DNA of 64,000 bases from Agapetus fuscipes (Eukaryota > Arthropoda > Insecta > Trichoptera > Glossosomatidae): the NCBI GenBank assembly GCA_951799405.1, contig OX637356.1, positions 14,345,229-14,409,228 on the forward strand. Direction: 5' to 3'. A model generated the notes under the pieces. It was not told the DNA's origin, made no database searches, and worked only from the letters and a program-made list of their open reading frames with translations. The stretch's first letter is position 1; every line of letters starts with the position of its first letter. Of the stretch, positions 19,707 through 30,545 are shown piece by piece. The translations under genes were made by a program, and so were the position numbers.

Positions 19707-20960
19707 TTTTACTTTCTTGCTATAGCCGAAGGCTATAAAAGAAAGTTATGATTTGGTGTGAAAAAAAAATTTCGAGGTTTTCACGGAAATAAGTTGTCCT
19801 GGTGCAGGACATGCCAAAAAACACTATCTTTCAAAAACGTCCGTCTGTATGTATGTATGTATGTATGTATGTATGTATGTATGTATGTATGTATGTATGT
19901 GTGTGTGTCACTTTCCAAAGTATAAGACCTAGAGATACCAAATTTTGGCTACATCAACTTTTTTGGACATGTATTAAGTATGAATAACATGGCATTACAC
20001 CAACTTGAAAATTCAAGATGGCTGCCATACAAAAAAAACATAAAATAGCACTTTTCTCAAAAACGGCTCCAAGAATTTTTCTTAAATTTTCAGAGTTGCC
20101 ACTAATTAATTTTCAACTTAATAAATTAGTTATAACAACACTCTTACTAATCTCTGTCTATGGGCTGCGATATGAAAAAAACAAACGATTGTGATTTTCT
20201 CGAAAGTTAAGGGGTCAACAAAAATATAATGTTCTACAATATTATGGACAACATAAATTTCTACAAATTTACAAAAAAAATTTTTTGAAAAAATAAATAT
20301 AAAGCACCGTTTACACGACCTGAAATTTTAAATCGAAAATATTACAAAAACCTATTAAAATGCAAGATATTTAAATTTGTTTTAAATTTTTTAGAAAGAA
20401 CAAGCTTATTACTTTAATTCGTAATCATTTTTTTTTTACTTTTTTGAAAATTCAAGATGGCTTCCGAAGAGCTGAAAATTTAAAATGCGATTTTCTCAAA
20501 AACGGCTCCGACGATTTTTCTTAATTTTTTTGTGAATCCATTTATATAATAGTGCTATCTTATAATTATAATAATTTCTTCATCATAATCTCGGTTTAGG
20601 GAGTTGCCATATAAAAGAAAAAAATAATGGAAAAATTCTCGGCAGTTAGAGGGTTAATAAAAATATAATGTAAAACAAATGTAAAACAATAATAATAACC
20701 TATATATTGCCATCATTATTTTTTCCAAAAAGTGAATCAAAAGTATAGCCGCCATACAAAGTGAAAAATTTCCATACAAAATGTATTAGCAATTTTCTTG
20801 GTAGTCAAAGGGTTAAAAATAGATAAAAGGCTGCCATTCTTAAAATTTTATAAATACCAATAATAATCAGTCGTTATTTTTTCAAAATATAACTAAAAAG
20901 TTTACCCACCATACAAAGTCCTAGTTTGCATACAGAAGGGTTCAATGACCATCTATAATA
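19707..20960 (+). mobile_element. Rep-H copy 1 (hairpins, (GTAT)n, 440-bp modules)
   Basis: The order from the left is: a long hairpin ACTTTCTTGCTATAGCC-GAA-GGCTATAAAAGAAAGT (arms 19712-19746); a second hairpin GTCCTGGTGCAGGAC (about 19797-19811); CGTCCGTCTG and (GTAT)n (19838-19908); then non-coding modules. The module marker TTCAAGATGGC occurs at 20012 and 20451, 440 bp apart. The whole layout recurs inverted at 33500-35206. There is no coding capacity. Paired hairpins plus a proto-microsatellite recall non-autonomous Helitron-like or mini-me/MINE elements; this is resemblance only. Confidence 0.65.
19838..19908. repeat. (GTAT)n microsatellite in Rep-H
   Basis: CGTCCGTCTG grades into about 14 GTAT units and then GTGT. 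The position relative to the GTCCTGGTGCAGGAC hairpin matches the (GTCC)n tract of the other Rep-H copy. Confidence 0.95.
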
Positions 20961-21884
20961 ATCTAGAATATAAGTTGCAATGAAATATAAACATTCAAAA
21001 CTAATATGAAATGCATGCCCACAAACAGGTACGTGTAAGTTCGCGCTTACGAATGCTGAATTTGTACTTACAAATTAAAACCAAATCTCAAATGAACATA
21101 AAACCTGCAACTCTTGCCGACCTTCCTTGAAACAGGGGTGACATTAACAAAGTGAATTATTTTTTACACTTTAGGAGGACTGAGAAATGCGAGAAAATTG
21201 AGATAAGACTGAATGAAAAAAGAGTGGAGGTCGTGAAAGAATTTGATTATCTGGGAAGCAAGTTTGAGTCGAATGCGAAATTGACGAAAAAATTGGAAAA
21301 GCGCGCTAGTAGAGGAAGAAGTGTAATGGAAACGATTGGAAGCATTACAAGGAATAGGAAACTTACGAAGAATATGAGATTGGCGGTCCACAATGGCATA
21401 TTGGTTGGTGGAAGTGAGGCTTAATGAATGTGAGCTGAGTAAAGTATGTAAGTACGGTTGAAATGGCTTACCTGAGAGCAATGGCTGGAAAGACACTGAG
21501 TGATAGAGTACGTAGTGCTTGAGTGATGAACGAGTGTGGTATAAAAGAGAATATGAGAATGAAAGTACAAAAAAGTACGATGAGATGGTTCAGACATCTT
21601 GAAAGAATGGATGATGAACAACTAATGAAGAAAGTGTACAAAGGAAATGTCAGAGGAAAGCGTGGAAGGGGAAGGCTGAGGAAAGAATGGTTAGACCAAA
21701 TAGGTGAGATTGCGAAAGAATGGATTCTGCAAAGTGAGAATAAGAGAAGAGTATGTATGAAAAAGGTGATGACTGCAAAAAGTGGAGGCGCATCTGCGGA
21801 GGTACCGGCCACCCCTAATGAAACGGTGGCAGGATACAGTACAGTACAGTACAGAAATCAGCTTCATACCAACCTATGAGTCGA
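20961..21884 (-). repeat. Rep-C2 host copy interrupted by an RTE fragment
   Basis: 20961-21172 is Rep-C of the C2 type (CATGCCCACAAACAGGTACG, CGCTTACGAATGCTGAATTT). Its missing 5' end (AGCTTCATACCAACCTATGA) reappears at 21849-21884 beyond an RTE insertion. Confidence 0.8.
21176..21848 (+). pseudogene. RTE LINE 3' fragment ending in (CAGTA)n
   Basis: Encodes VVKEFDYLGSKFESNAKL, RNRKLTKNMRLAVHNGIL, then after frame breaks NECGIKENMRMKVQKSTMRW, RLRKEWLDQIGEIAKEW and ENKRRVCMKKVM. It ends GGCAGGATACAGTACAGTAC, a short microsatellite end as in many RTE elements. It lacks Rep-C at its 3' end, unlike the subfamily at 48390-51898. Confidence 0.85.
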
Positions 21885-21887
21885 GGA

Positions 21888-21996
21888 TCTTTCTTGTGTA
21901 ATTGGCACTTTTTCCAGAGAAGACCAACCTCGCAGAGGACTCTTGAGGTGTGATTCACACAAAACGGCGCTCACCAAATAAATCATCCAAATATTT
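21888..21996 (+). mobile_element. SINE-A 3' end
   Basis: 5'-truncated piece with CTCGCAGAGGACTCTTGAGG, GTGTGATTCACAC and the AAATAAATCATCC end. Confidence 0.75.
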
Positions 21997-22307
21997 TTTA
22001 TTCACTTAAGAATTTATATGGCTATTTCCATACTCGCACGGGTATGCAGGTACACACCGCCGTGGAATAAAATTGATTTATTATCGATATATTATATTTT
22101 CATTGAAACTGCATAAGCTGCTAGATGATTATAGCTTTACATACGTCATACAGTGGGTTAATTTTTGCAAGAAAGTCGAGTGCAGATTCTGTGCAATTTA
22201 TTTCTGTTTATTTTCAGAGATTTCACGTAAAAATTACAAACGTTTTCGATCCACACACCATTACCAGGTATACTCGTAAATGCCCTTAATTCTGAAAAAA
22301 TATTTCT

Positions 22308-22487
22308 TGTCTAATAATTTGGTATGAAGCTGACCACTCATACTGTAAAAAATGTTTTTTTTTGCTAAATATGTTAACCCTGCTTCAGGGAAGTTCTGCA
22401 AGAGTTGCAGGGCTTCTGTTCATTTGAGGTTTGTTTTTTTTTAATTGTAAGTATTCATGCAATATTTGTGAGCGCGAATTTACACGT
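22308..22487 (+). repeat. Rep-C2, 3'-truncated
   Basis: TTGGTATGAAGCTGACCACT through the CCTGCTTCAGGG hairpin to GTGAGCGCGAATTTACACG. Confidence 0.75.
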
Positions 22488-23245
22488 TTTTTATATTTTA
22501 AGATTTTACATTTTTAATGAACAAGAGATTTAACAAAAAAATGTGAATTTAAATTCATTGTATTTTTTAATCGCCTAAAAATGCTTCAACGTAAATTTAT
22601 TTTTACATCATAATTTTAGTTTTTTTAATTTCTAATTCAACATATAACAATAAATCAAGTGATGATGAAAGCAGTGTTTTAATAGAATTACTTGTAGTTC
22701 TTTAAAATTTATGAAAGATAAACAAAAGCATTTAAACATATTTTTATGCACTACTAAAGCATAATTAAAACTTAAAAAATAAAAATCATCTTCTTCATTT
22801 TACGAGACATGAAAGTTGAGCATCATTTTCGTATTAAAATAAAAAACAAAATGGAAGAAAAAAATTAACACTGAAAGCTCTTAGTTAATGAGATCATAAT
22901 GTAGAATAAAAGTACAGAAGAAGCTTGTTGCATGGAGGCCAGCGTCTAGAAGCGAAGGAATCAAGCGCTTTCTAACATTAAAAATATTCACAATCAACAT
23001 TTCCACCCTCCTCCCGGGCTACTTTTGCACTTTTGCTCCATTTTCTTACAGGGAACGGACGCTACGTACATTTTAAGTGAAATAAATTCCATTTAACTTT
23101 ATTTTTGTCTTACTTTATTTCTACTGCAACGTGGATTTGTAAGCTTTTATTTTTATGCATCTTTAACAAGTTTATTATGAAGATAAGTTTACTATTCATG
23201 CCTAAAATATATAATTAAATTGTTATTCTTCTTTCTTCTTGTTCA
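22488..23245. other. No recognisable feature
   Basis: Very AT-rich; no gene or repeat family identified. Confidence 0.5.
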
Positions 23246-23413
23246 TAATATCGCACGTTTAATCATAAAGAGCAATAACTCAAAAAATAAGAATGTTGGG
23301 AAATCATGTTTGAAGTTCAGACAACCAGTACAACTTGTATGGGATGAAAAAGGCGACCGATGTTTTATCTCGGTCATATTCGTCCAAATTAAACGGCTGT
23401 CGCATTCTACCTA
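23246..23413 (+). repeat. Rep-G, copy 1
   Basis: About 165 bp nearly identical to 32992-33152, including AAGAATGTTGGGAAATCA, GTTCAGACAACCAGTACAAC and CCGATGTTTTATCTCGGTCA. Function unknown. Confidence 0.8.
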
Positions 23414-23620
23414 TTCTTCTCGCATCGTTTTTGCGTTTTATTACAAAATCTCGATTTTCCCAATATTTGAGTTTATCCATCCTGTAAAAAATATACTGCA
23501 ACGTGGGTTTTGATGATTTTATTTATATAAATTTTGCAAGAAATTTATTATGAAGCTAAATTTATTGTTATTGTCAAAAATTTACAAATTAACATTTCTT
23601 CTCCTTTTTTTTGTAAACTG

Positions 23621-23690
23621 GATCCTTGATTTATTTTATAGTGTGGTATGAGGCTGATCAATCATACTGTGAAAAAATATCCTGCAAAGT
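23621..23690 (+). repeat. Rep-C 5' fragment
   Basis: Degraded start with GTGGTATGAGGCTGATCAAT. Confidence 0.55.
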
Positions 23691-23814
23691 GGACTTTAAG
23701 GCCTTTTTATTTCTTACAGTAGTTTATAATAAAATTGTGTTTAGTACCTATTCATGTCATATATATGAACATCGCTTTTTATTCCTCTTTGTTAATCGCT
23801 TCCTGTCAACGACG

Positions 23815-23920
23815 ATACCATGTTGAAAGCACCGGTTCTCATCAGATCACAGAAGTGAACATTGGGCGCGGATGCTACTTGGATAGGTGACCGCTCAGGA
23901 CACCGCGTGCTGTTGGCATT
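23815..23920 (+). pseudogene. 5S rRNA-like SINE head
   Basis: Retains CACCGGTTCTCATCAGATCA, a degraded AAGT.AACATTGGGCGCGG, GTGACCGCTCAG and CACCGCGTGCTGTTGGCAT of animal 5S rRNA. Small deletions make it shorter than the 120-nt gene. The internal promoter region of 5S genes overlaps this sequence. Confidence 0.85.
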
Positions 23921-24232
23921 TCTTGGACCGTTCCGTAGTCCAGTGGCAACACTTCAGACTCGTTAATGGAAGGTTGTGGATTTGAATTCCGGCGAAGCAC
24001 AAAAATATACCATTTATATTTCCAAATGTGCTCTTCACTGGGTTGAAAATTTCATAAACCTTTACCAAAGATCGGTCACTGAAATGTCCATCCAACTTAC
24101 AGCAACTGGGTCTTGCTTGAGAATTGGCGCTGTCTACAGCGACTACCAAGCTCGCAGAGGGCTCTTGAGGTGTGATACACACAAAAACAGCGCCCTCCAA
24201 ATAAATCATCCTAATATTATTATTATTCCGTC
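23815..24232 (+). mobile_element. 5S-headed SINE-A (chimeric SINE)
   Basis: A 5S rRNA-like head (23815-23920) is followed after two or three bases by a complete SINE-A with GTAGTCCAGTGGCAACAC, GTGGATTTGAATTCCGG, the SINE-A body and an (ATT)n tail at about 24217-24228. The same order is found at 40128-40557, so the 5S part travels with SINE-A. Confidence 0.85.
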
Positions 24233-24235
24233 ACC

Positions 24236-24435
24236 AATGTCACCCCTGCTTTAGGGAAGGTCGGCAAGAGTTGCAGGGCTTATGTTCATTTGAGATTGGG
24301 TTTTTTATATTGTAGGTCCACATGCGGCATGTGTAAGCGTGAAATTATGCGTGTCTGCTTGTGGGAATGCATTTAATATGAATCTCAAATGATTCATATC
24401 TTTGCAGCTTAGCTTTAGATTTAGATTTAGATTGC
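24236..24435 (+). repeat. Rep-C, 5'-truncated
   Basis: From CACCAATGTCACCCCTGC to a (GATTTA)n-like tail. It contains CCACATGCGGCATGTG and follows the SINE tail directly. Confidence 0.85.
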
Positions 24436-24480
24436 CTACCTATCAGGCGCATGTGCCCATATCAGATGCACTCCCCTGAT
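24436..24480. mobile_element. MITE-I end
   Basis: TTGCCTACCTATCAGGCGCA and the following block match the ends at 53875 (inverted), 61127 and 61573. Confidence 0.6.
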
Positions 24481-24794
24481 ACATAAATAGATATTGACGT
24501 CATTCCGCCATCATTCCGTCCAGCCAACATATCACTTACTACCGACTAGTGTATAAATTAATTTTGAACTAAAAAAATAACAAATGAAGCTTGTTAATTC
24601 CTTGTTTATTTTATTTTACGCTCGCTGAAATTAAAACACCGTCTCACTCAGCTTAAGCGGACAAAAAACAAAAAGGACGTCCGGTCAATTTACGGCTCGT
24701 TTGAATACAGTAGCTTCTGCGAATAAGCTCCCTTGGAATCCAATACATAATATTATCCCAAGTACGTTTAAAATTTTGCATTTGAGCTTAACCA
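24481..24794. other. No recognisable feature
   Basis: Unassigned. Confidence 0.5.
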
Positions 24795-25036
24795 GTACCC
24801 TTGGTACGAGTTGCAAAACTTGAGTAATGTAAAGTTTACGGCAATTATTAAAGAGTGATTTCCCCCAAAATCTGCCATTTTTGTTTGTTTGAACTTGATT
24901 TTCTTCATCACTGTAACTCTTTTGCTAAGACCACAAAGTGTAAGAAACAAAAACGGCAGATTTTGGGAGAAATCACGCTTTAATATTTTCCGTAAACTTT
25001 ACTGTTCTCAAGTTTTGCAACTCGTACTAAGGGTAC
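24795..25036. mobile_element. Foldback MITE with about 95-bp arms
   Basis: Left arm (24795-24890) starts GTACCCTTGGTACGAGTTGC and the right arm (24943-25036) is its imperfect complement, ending in GGGTAC. The loop is about 50 bp. There is no coding potential and no clear target duplication. Transposase class is unknown. Confidence 0.8.
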
Positions 25037-25450
25037 AGAACGTTTTATCAACAAAATGACTGGAAATGAACACGCTCACTAGAGGTGCTGTCTAAGTTTT
25101 AATATGATTTTTCGTTGCACTTACACATTAAAATCTATACAGATGCTTAATTCCAGAAAGGCGCTAAGTAGGTATCATAGTGGCCGAACCGAAAACTAAA
25201 ATTAAGAAAACGTATTTCAGAAGGTAAGCAACAGTCTTATGACGAAAATCAATAATAATACAGGATTTTTATAGCGCCTTTTCATCACTCTTGGTCATCC
25301 CAAAGGCGCTTGCTCATATGAGCGCGCGAACAGGTGGGTCTTCAACCCTTTCTAAAAGTAAGTAGCTTTTTCATCCAGTTCACATGACGCCCCTGAATTT
25401 TGATACAAGCTCTCGTTTACAGTGCGTGGTATTTAGAGCCTTTACTAGGT
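25037..25450. other. No confident feature
   Basis: Contains TTATAGCGCCTTTTCATCAC, possibly an eroded repeat end, but nothing I can assign. Confidence 0.4.
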
Positions 25451-25712
25451 TTCCTTGACTTATAAATTGGTAAGAGGCTGACTACACATACTATAAAAAA
25501 TGGTTCACTTTTCCAATACTATCCCCTGTTTCAGGGAAGGTCGGCAAAAGTTGCAGGGTTTATGTTTATTTGAGGTGTGGATTTTAATTTGTAAGTACAC
25601 ATGCAGCATTTGTAAGCGCCAACTTACCCGTGTCTGTTTTGTGGGCATGAACTTAATATGAGCTTTAAATGTTGATATATCTTTGCAACTTAGATTATGG
25701 ATTATATAATAT
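25451..25712 (+). repeat. Rep-C2, full length
   Basis: TTCCTTGACTTATAAATTGG, the CCCCTGTTTCAGGG hairpin, the ACATGCAGCATTTGTAAGCG block and CTTTGCAACTTAGATTATGG. Confidence 0.85.
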
Positions 25713-25713
25713 A

Positions 25714-25762
25714 CTAGCAGACTGACCGTGCTGCGCACGGCTGTCTGCTAGGCCCTTCGGGC
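25714..25762. other. Compound hairpin
   Basis: CTAGCAGAC (25714-25722) pairs with GTCTGCTAG (25743-25751) around an inner CCGTG...CACGG. A second hairpin, GCCCTTCGGGC, follows at 25752-25762. It may be the end of a transposable element but is seen only once here. Confidence 0.7.
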
Positions 25763-25889
25763 AGTGTAAGTCTGGCTTCGCATTAATTTTTCCTCACACC
25801 TCCTTCATAGTAATTAAATGCTTTAAGAAGTAATTTGAAAAAAAATTGCAGTAAAAGGGTTATTTAGTTCTTTCATGTTCTGAGTATCT

Positions 25890-28215
25890 TGTATGAAGCA
25901 TGAGGTATGAGTCTGACCTCCCATAGGTACCTTAAAAAAATGTTCACTGAACGAATGTTTCTCTGTTTCTGAAAAGGCCGGCAAAAGTTGTAGGGCTTAT
26001 GGTCAAGAGAGGCTGAAATTTTTATTTGTAATTACACATGCAGCGTTTGTAAGCGCAAACTCACTCATGTCTGCTTGGGGGCATGCATTCAATATGAATT
26101 ATAAAATGTATGTATGCAACTTAGATTTATATTCTAAAATTAAAAACATCAAGTGCCACAATTATATGTTAGCGTGAAAAAACATTTGCCACCCTGAGCG
26201 TGTGAATTATATTTGAATTGATTTGCATTGAATATGAATTATAAAATGTATCTATGCAACTTAGATTAATATTCTTATATTTAAAACATCAAGTGCCACA
26301 ATTATATGTTAGCGTGAAAAAACATTTGCCAGCTTGTGGGTGTGCATTGTATTTGAATCATCAAATCTCTTTTGTGCAACTTTAGATTATAAATTAAGAT
26401 AACCGTTGTTTAAGGATTTTTCAAACTCAAATTCCTTGACTTAAGGGTTAGTATGAGGCTCACCACCCATATCGCATAAATGGGTTCACTTAACTAATGT
26501 TCCCCCTGTTTCTGAAAAGGTCGGCAAAAGTTGCAGAGCTTATGTGCATGAGAGGCCTTAATTTTAATTTGTTAGTTCACATGCAGCATTTTTAAGCGGG
26601 AACTCACTCGTGTCTCCATGGAAGCATGCATTGAATGTGAATTATAAAATGTATCTATTCAACTTAGATTTATATTCTAATATTAAAAACATCAAGTGCC
26701 ACAATTATATTATGTTAGCGTGAAATGACATTTGCCAGCTTATGGGTGTGCATTTAATTTTAATCATCAAATAAGTTTTTTGGCAACTTTAGATTATAAA
26801 TTAAGATTAACGTTGTTTAAGGATTTTTCAAACTCAAATCCTTGACTGATAGGTTGGTATGCGGCTGACCACCCATACTGTGAAAAATGGTTCACTTTGT
26901 TAATGTCACCCCTGTTTCAGGGAAGGATGGCAAGAGTTGCAGGGCTTATGTTCATTTGAGATTGGGTTTTATAATGTAGGTCCACATGCGGCATGTGCCA
27001 GCGCGAAATCATACATGTCTGCTTGTGGGAATGCATTGAATATAAATCTTAAATGATATATATCCTTGCAGCTTAGATTAGATTAGAAATTCCTTGACTT
27101 ATGGGTTAGTATGAGCCTGAATACCCATATCGCAAAAAATGGTTCATTTGAAAAATGTTTCCCCTGTTTTTGAAAAGGGTGGCAGAAGTTGCAGGGCTCA
27201 TGTTCATTACAGGCCTTAATTTGAATTTGTAAGTTCACATACAGCATTTATAAGCGCGAATCCACTCGTGTCTCCAGGGGGGCATGCATTGAATATGAAT
27301 TATAAAAGTTATTGTATCTGTGCAACTTAGATTATATATTCTAATATTTAAAAAAATCAAGCGCCACAACTATATGTTAGCGTGAAATGACATTTGCCAG
27401 TTTTTGGGCGGGCATTCAATTTGAATCATCAAATAACTTTTTTTGCAACTTTAGATTATAAATTAAATTAAACGTTGTTGAAGGATTTTTCAAACTCAAA
27501 TCCTTGACTTATAGGTAAGTATGAGCCTGAATACCCATATCGCAAAAAATGGTTCACTTGACAAATGTTTCCCCTGTTTTTGAAAAGGTTGGCAAAAGTT
27601 GCAGGGCTTATGTTCATTACAGGCCTTAAATTTAATTTGTAAGTTCACATGCAGCATTTATAAGTGCGAACCCACTCGTGTGTCCAGGGGGGCATGCATT
27701 GAATATGAATTATAAAAGTTATTGTATCTGTGCAACTTAGATTATATTCTAATATTTAAAAAAAATCAAGCGCCACAACTATATGTTAGCGTGAAATGAC
27801 ATTTGCCAGTTTGTGGGCGTGCATTCAATTTGAATCATCAAATAATTTTTTTTGCAACTTTAGATTATAAATTAAGATTACCGTTGTTTAAAGATTTTTC
27901 AAACTCAAATTCCTTGACTTAAGGGTTAGTATGAGGCTTACCACCCATATCGCATAAATGGGTTCACTTAACAAATGTGTCCCCTGTTTCTGAAAAGGTC
28001 AGCAAAAGTTGCAGGGCTTATGGTCATGAGAGGCTGAAATTTTTATTTGTAAATACACATGCAGCATTTGTAAGCGCAAACTCACTCGTGTCTCCGTGCA
28101 GGAGTGCATTGAATATGAATTATAAATGTTAATGCGTCTATGCAACTTAGATTGTATATTGTAATAATACTTTAAAAAAATTAAATGCCGCAATAAGTAT
28201 GGTTTCATATTAAAA
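25890..28215 (+). repeat. Satellite-like array of about 410-bp units built from Rep-C3
   Basis: Units start at 26432, 27090, 27501 and 27910, about 410 bp each, with a longer first unit (25890-26431) that holds an internal duplication. Each unit is a diverged full Rep-C (C3 type, marked by CCCATATCGCA.AAATGG), then a linker (CAAGTGCCACAATTATATG) that carries a second Rep-C 3' half ending GCAACTTTAGATTATAAATT. All are in one orientation. A C1 copy interrupts the array at 26840-27086. Confidence 0.9.
26840..27086 (+). repeat. Rep-C1 inserted in the array, with AAAT duplication
   Basis: A standard, less diverged Rep-C lies between array units. AAAT flanks it at 26836-26839 and 27087-27090, while the uninterrupted array has one copy of AAAT. 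It therefore looks like a later insertion with a 4-bp target duplication. Confidence 0.75.
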
Positions 28216-28629
28216 GTTGACCTAATCGATCGTCATTATTTCTAAAAAATACATGTTATAACTGGTTGAAGTATAATATTGAAATGAATAAAAAATATAG
28301 GTAGGTAGGTACTCAACGGAATTCAACCGAAAAAGAATCGACTTGGCAATGGCAACGATGGCAACTTTGAAGCCTATGTTGAAGTGCTGGCAATTTATTT
28401 GAAATTCGAATGTCAAAATGAGTTTTGTTTCTCGCATAGGTTTTACATAAAAAGGTGTTGTGATTGATCATGTTTATTTATTTAAAAAACAACAATTTAA
28501 AATCTACTAATGATGAGGAAGCACATCCCAAGTCCTGAACAATATTTGTTGTGAATATGACGTGCATCTGTTCAGGAGTTCTTCAGTTTGAATGCCATTA
28601 ACGCACAATTATTTTGTATGGGGAGGCCG
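28216..28629. other. No recognisable feature
   Basis: AT-rich; nothing assigned. Confidence 0.5.
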
Positions 28630-28765
28630 TTGAATTTTATATTATAGGGGATATCATGCGTAAACGCGAAATTACGCTATCAGCTTGTGGAAATCCATTC
28701 AATTTGAATCTTACACTTTAGCATTATCCTTGCCACGTAGATTTTAAATTATAAATTGGACCGTT
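28630..28765 (+). repeat. Rep-C, decayed 3' half
   Basis: TAAACGCGAAATTACGCTAT, AGCTTGTGGAAATCCATTCA and a CCTTGCCACGTAGATT end. Confidence 0.6.
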
Positions 28766-28775
28766 TTAATATCTT

Positions 28776-28812
28776 TAATTGATGAGGCATTCACTTTGTA
28801 ACCTTTCATTTT
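28776..28812. repeat. Ins-E block
   Basis: TTGATGAGGCATTCACTTTG and the next 16 bases are shared with 60533-60569, and more distantly with about 62690-62730. Confidence 0.65.
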
Positions 28813-29499
28813 TAATTTAAATATGGACCGTTTTAATTTATTTGCTTGGCAGATGGAAACAAAGTGAATAAGCTGCATTTTAAATTGAATATTTTGTTGC
28901 TTAGCTCCTTCTTTGAATCAACCACTCTTAGCGTACAGATCGGGAACAAAGGGGTCCTTGGTTCGAGTCCCGGGACAAGAAATGAGCGTTGTGCATTCTT
29001 CCAGCCATCTCAACAGACGAGTCTCTTGTCAGATACGTTTCCATTTAAAATGCAAGTCGATTAAAGAAATAAAGTGCATTCATCAGTCTAAGATCCCATT
29101 AAAAGATTGCCTTTGAAAGTTGATCATTTGTAATTGCTTATAAAGTGGCTGCTCATTGTTTAATGCAATGATTATTAATTAAAACAATTATTTTATATAC
29201 TGATTTGCATTGTATCCATATATTTATATTTCTTTTGTTATTTTGCTTTTGATTAGTGCTATTTTAGTTAAAATTTGATCAAAAAAATCTATTTTATAGC
29301 GTCAATTAATTTACTGTTAGTTTTTAATGTGTATTTTAAAATGTATTGTACGATTTTCGGTTCTTGGTTAATAGTTTGGTAAGAGGGTGACCTCGCTAAC
29401 AGTAGAAAAGTTATGACTTTTCGTATGTTTAATAACCGTGATTCAGAGAAGAGTTGAAGGTTTCAGTCTCATATTAACAAGAAAAATCTAGATGATCTG
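28813..29499. other. No gene; isolated B-box-like motif
   Basis: GGTTCGAGTCCCGGG at about 28959 looks like a polymerase III B box, perhaps of a decayed SINE. No A box or known body could be matched. Confidence 0.35.
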
Positions 29500-29888
29500 T
29501 TACTTTATTCTGCCACCATTTCACTAGGGGTGGCCTACTCCGTCGCAAATGCGTCTTCATTTTTTTCTGTCCTTGCATACCTCTTTCATCTCTTCAAAAT
29601 TCATCACTTTCTTCATACATACTCTTCTCTTATTCTCCCTCTGCAGGTTGTATTATTTCGCAATCTCACCTATTGAGTCTATCCATTCCTTTCGCGATCT
29701 TTTCCTCTTCCACGCTCTCTTCTGACATTTCCTCTCTAGCTTTTCTTCGCAAGTCGTTCATCATCCATTCTTTCAAGATGTCCGAACCATCTCATTGTGC
29801 TTTTTTGTACTTTCATTCTTAAATTCTATTTTATACCACTCTTGTTCATCACTCAATCATTGCAGACTCTATCATTCAGTACATGCAA
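29500..29888 (-). pseudogene. RTE LINE C-terminal fragment, degraded
   Basis: The minus strand aligns with 59456-59881 and 21530-21850: RWFGHLERMDDE-like, a GKRGRGR-like stretch and MKKVMNFEEMKEVCKD-like sequence, with frame breaks. It starts at a degraded GGCAGAATAAAG 3' end. Confidence 0.7.
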
Positions 29889-30345
29889 GATGCCAGGGAG
29901 AAGGAGAAGACCGAGAAATAAATGGTTTAATCAAATTAGTAAATAGTGGAGGTTTGGGATATAGAGAGTGAATTTAGAAGAAGAAAATATGAGAAAAATA
30001 GTGATGAATATGAATGATCTAATCTAATCTAATCTAATCTAAGTTGCAAAGATATGTTACATTGGAGATTCACATTACATGCATTCTCACAACCAGACAC
30101 GTACAAGACAAAAAACCTACAACATAAAAACCAAATCTCAAATGGACATACACCCTGCAACTCTTGCCGTCCTTCCCTGAGACAGGGGTGACATTGGCAA
30201 AGTGAACCATTTTTACAGCATGGGTGGTCAGCCGCATACCAACCTATAAGTCAAGGAACAATGACCTGAGAGGAATACAAATTTTAGAAAAGGAATAAGT
30301 GAAGGAGGCTGTGCAGAGGCTCTTGCTACCCCTAGTGAATATGGT
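29889..30345 (+). pseudogene. RTE LINE C-terminal fragment split by Rep-C
   Basis: 29889-30013 (RGRRRPRNKWFNQISK-like frame, then a KYEKIVMNMN-like frame) continues at 30260-30345. The two parts are separated by a minus-strand Rep-C. AATGA occurs on both sides of the insertion. Confidence 0.6.
30016..30254 (-). repeat. Rep-C1 inserted in an RTE tail
   Basis: Minus copy from an (ATCTA)n tail to TATAAGTCAAGGAA, with an internal deletion after CAGACACGTACAAG. Flanking AATGA repeats suggest a short target duplication. Confidence 0.85.
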
Positions 30346-30477
30346 GACAGCGTTACCAACTTAGTAATAAAAGAACGAAAATAAATAAATACATACATCA
30401 TTCAATATAAAAATAAACAACGTTGTTCAAAAATTTGTTAATTAAGTTTAATCCAATCCGTTCATCCTTGACTTCCG

Positions 30478-30545
30478 CTGAACAAGGATGTGTCTCCTTA
30501 TGATGTTATGGTTAAGGAGCCAACAAAACTTCAAGAGCACAAAAA
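30478..30545 (+). ncRNA. Degenerate hammerhead ribozyme (Penelope type)
   Basis: GAACAAGGATGTGTCTCC is followed by CTTATGA (30497-30503) in place of CUGAUGA, an altered stem II ending CCAAC, and AAAAC in place of GAAAC. Flanks match the element at 14640-14830. Loss of G5 and G12 predicts an inactive relic. Confidence 0.6.

Noticed and set aside
21840..21855. CAGTACAGTA as an independent microsatellite
   Set aside because: The same short run ends other RTE tails (59465, 46375), so it is the 3' end of that LINE lineage.
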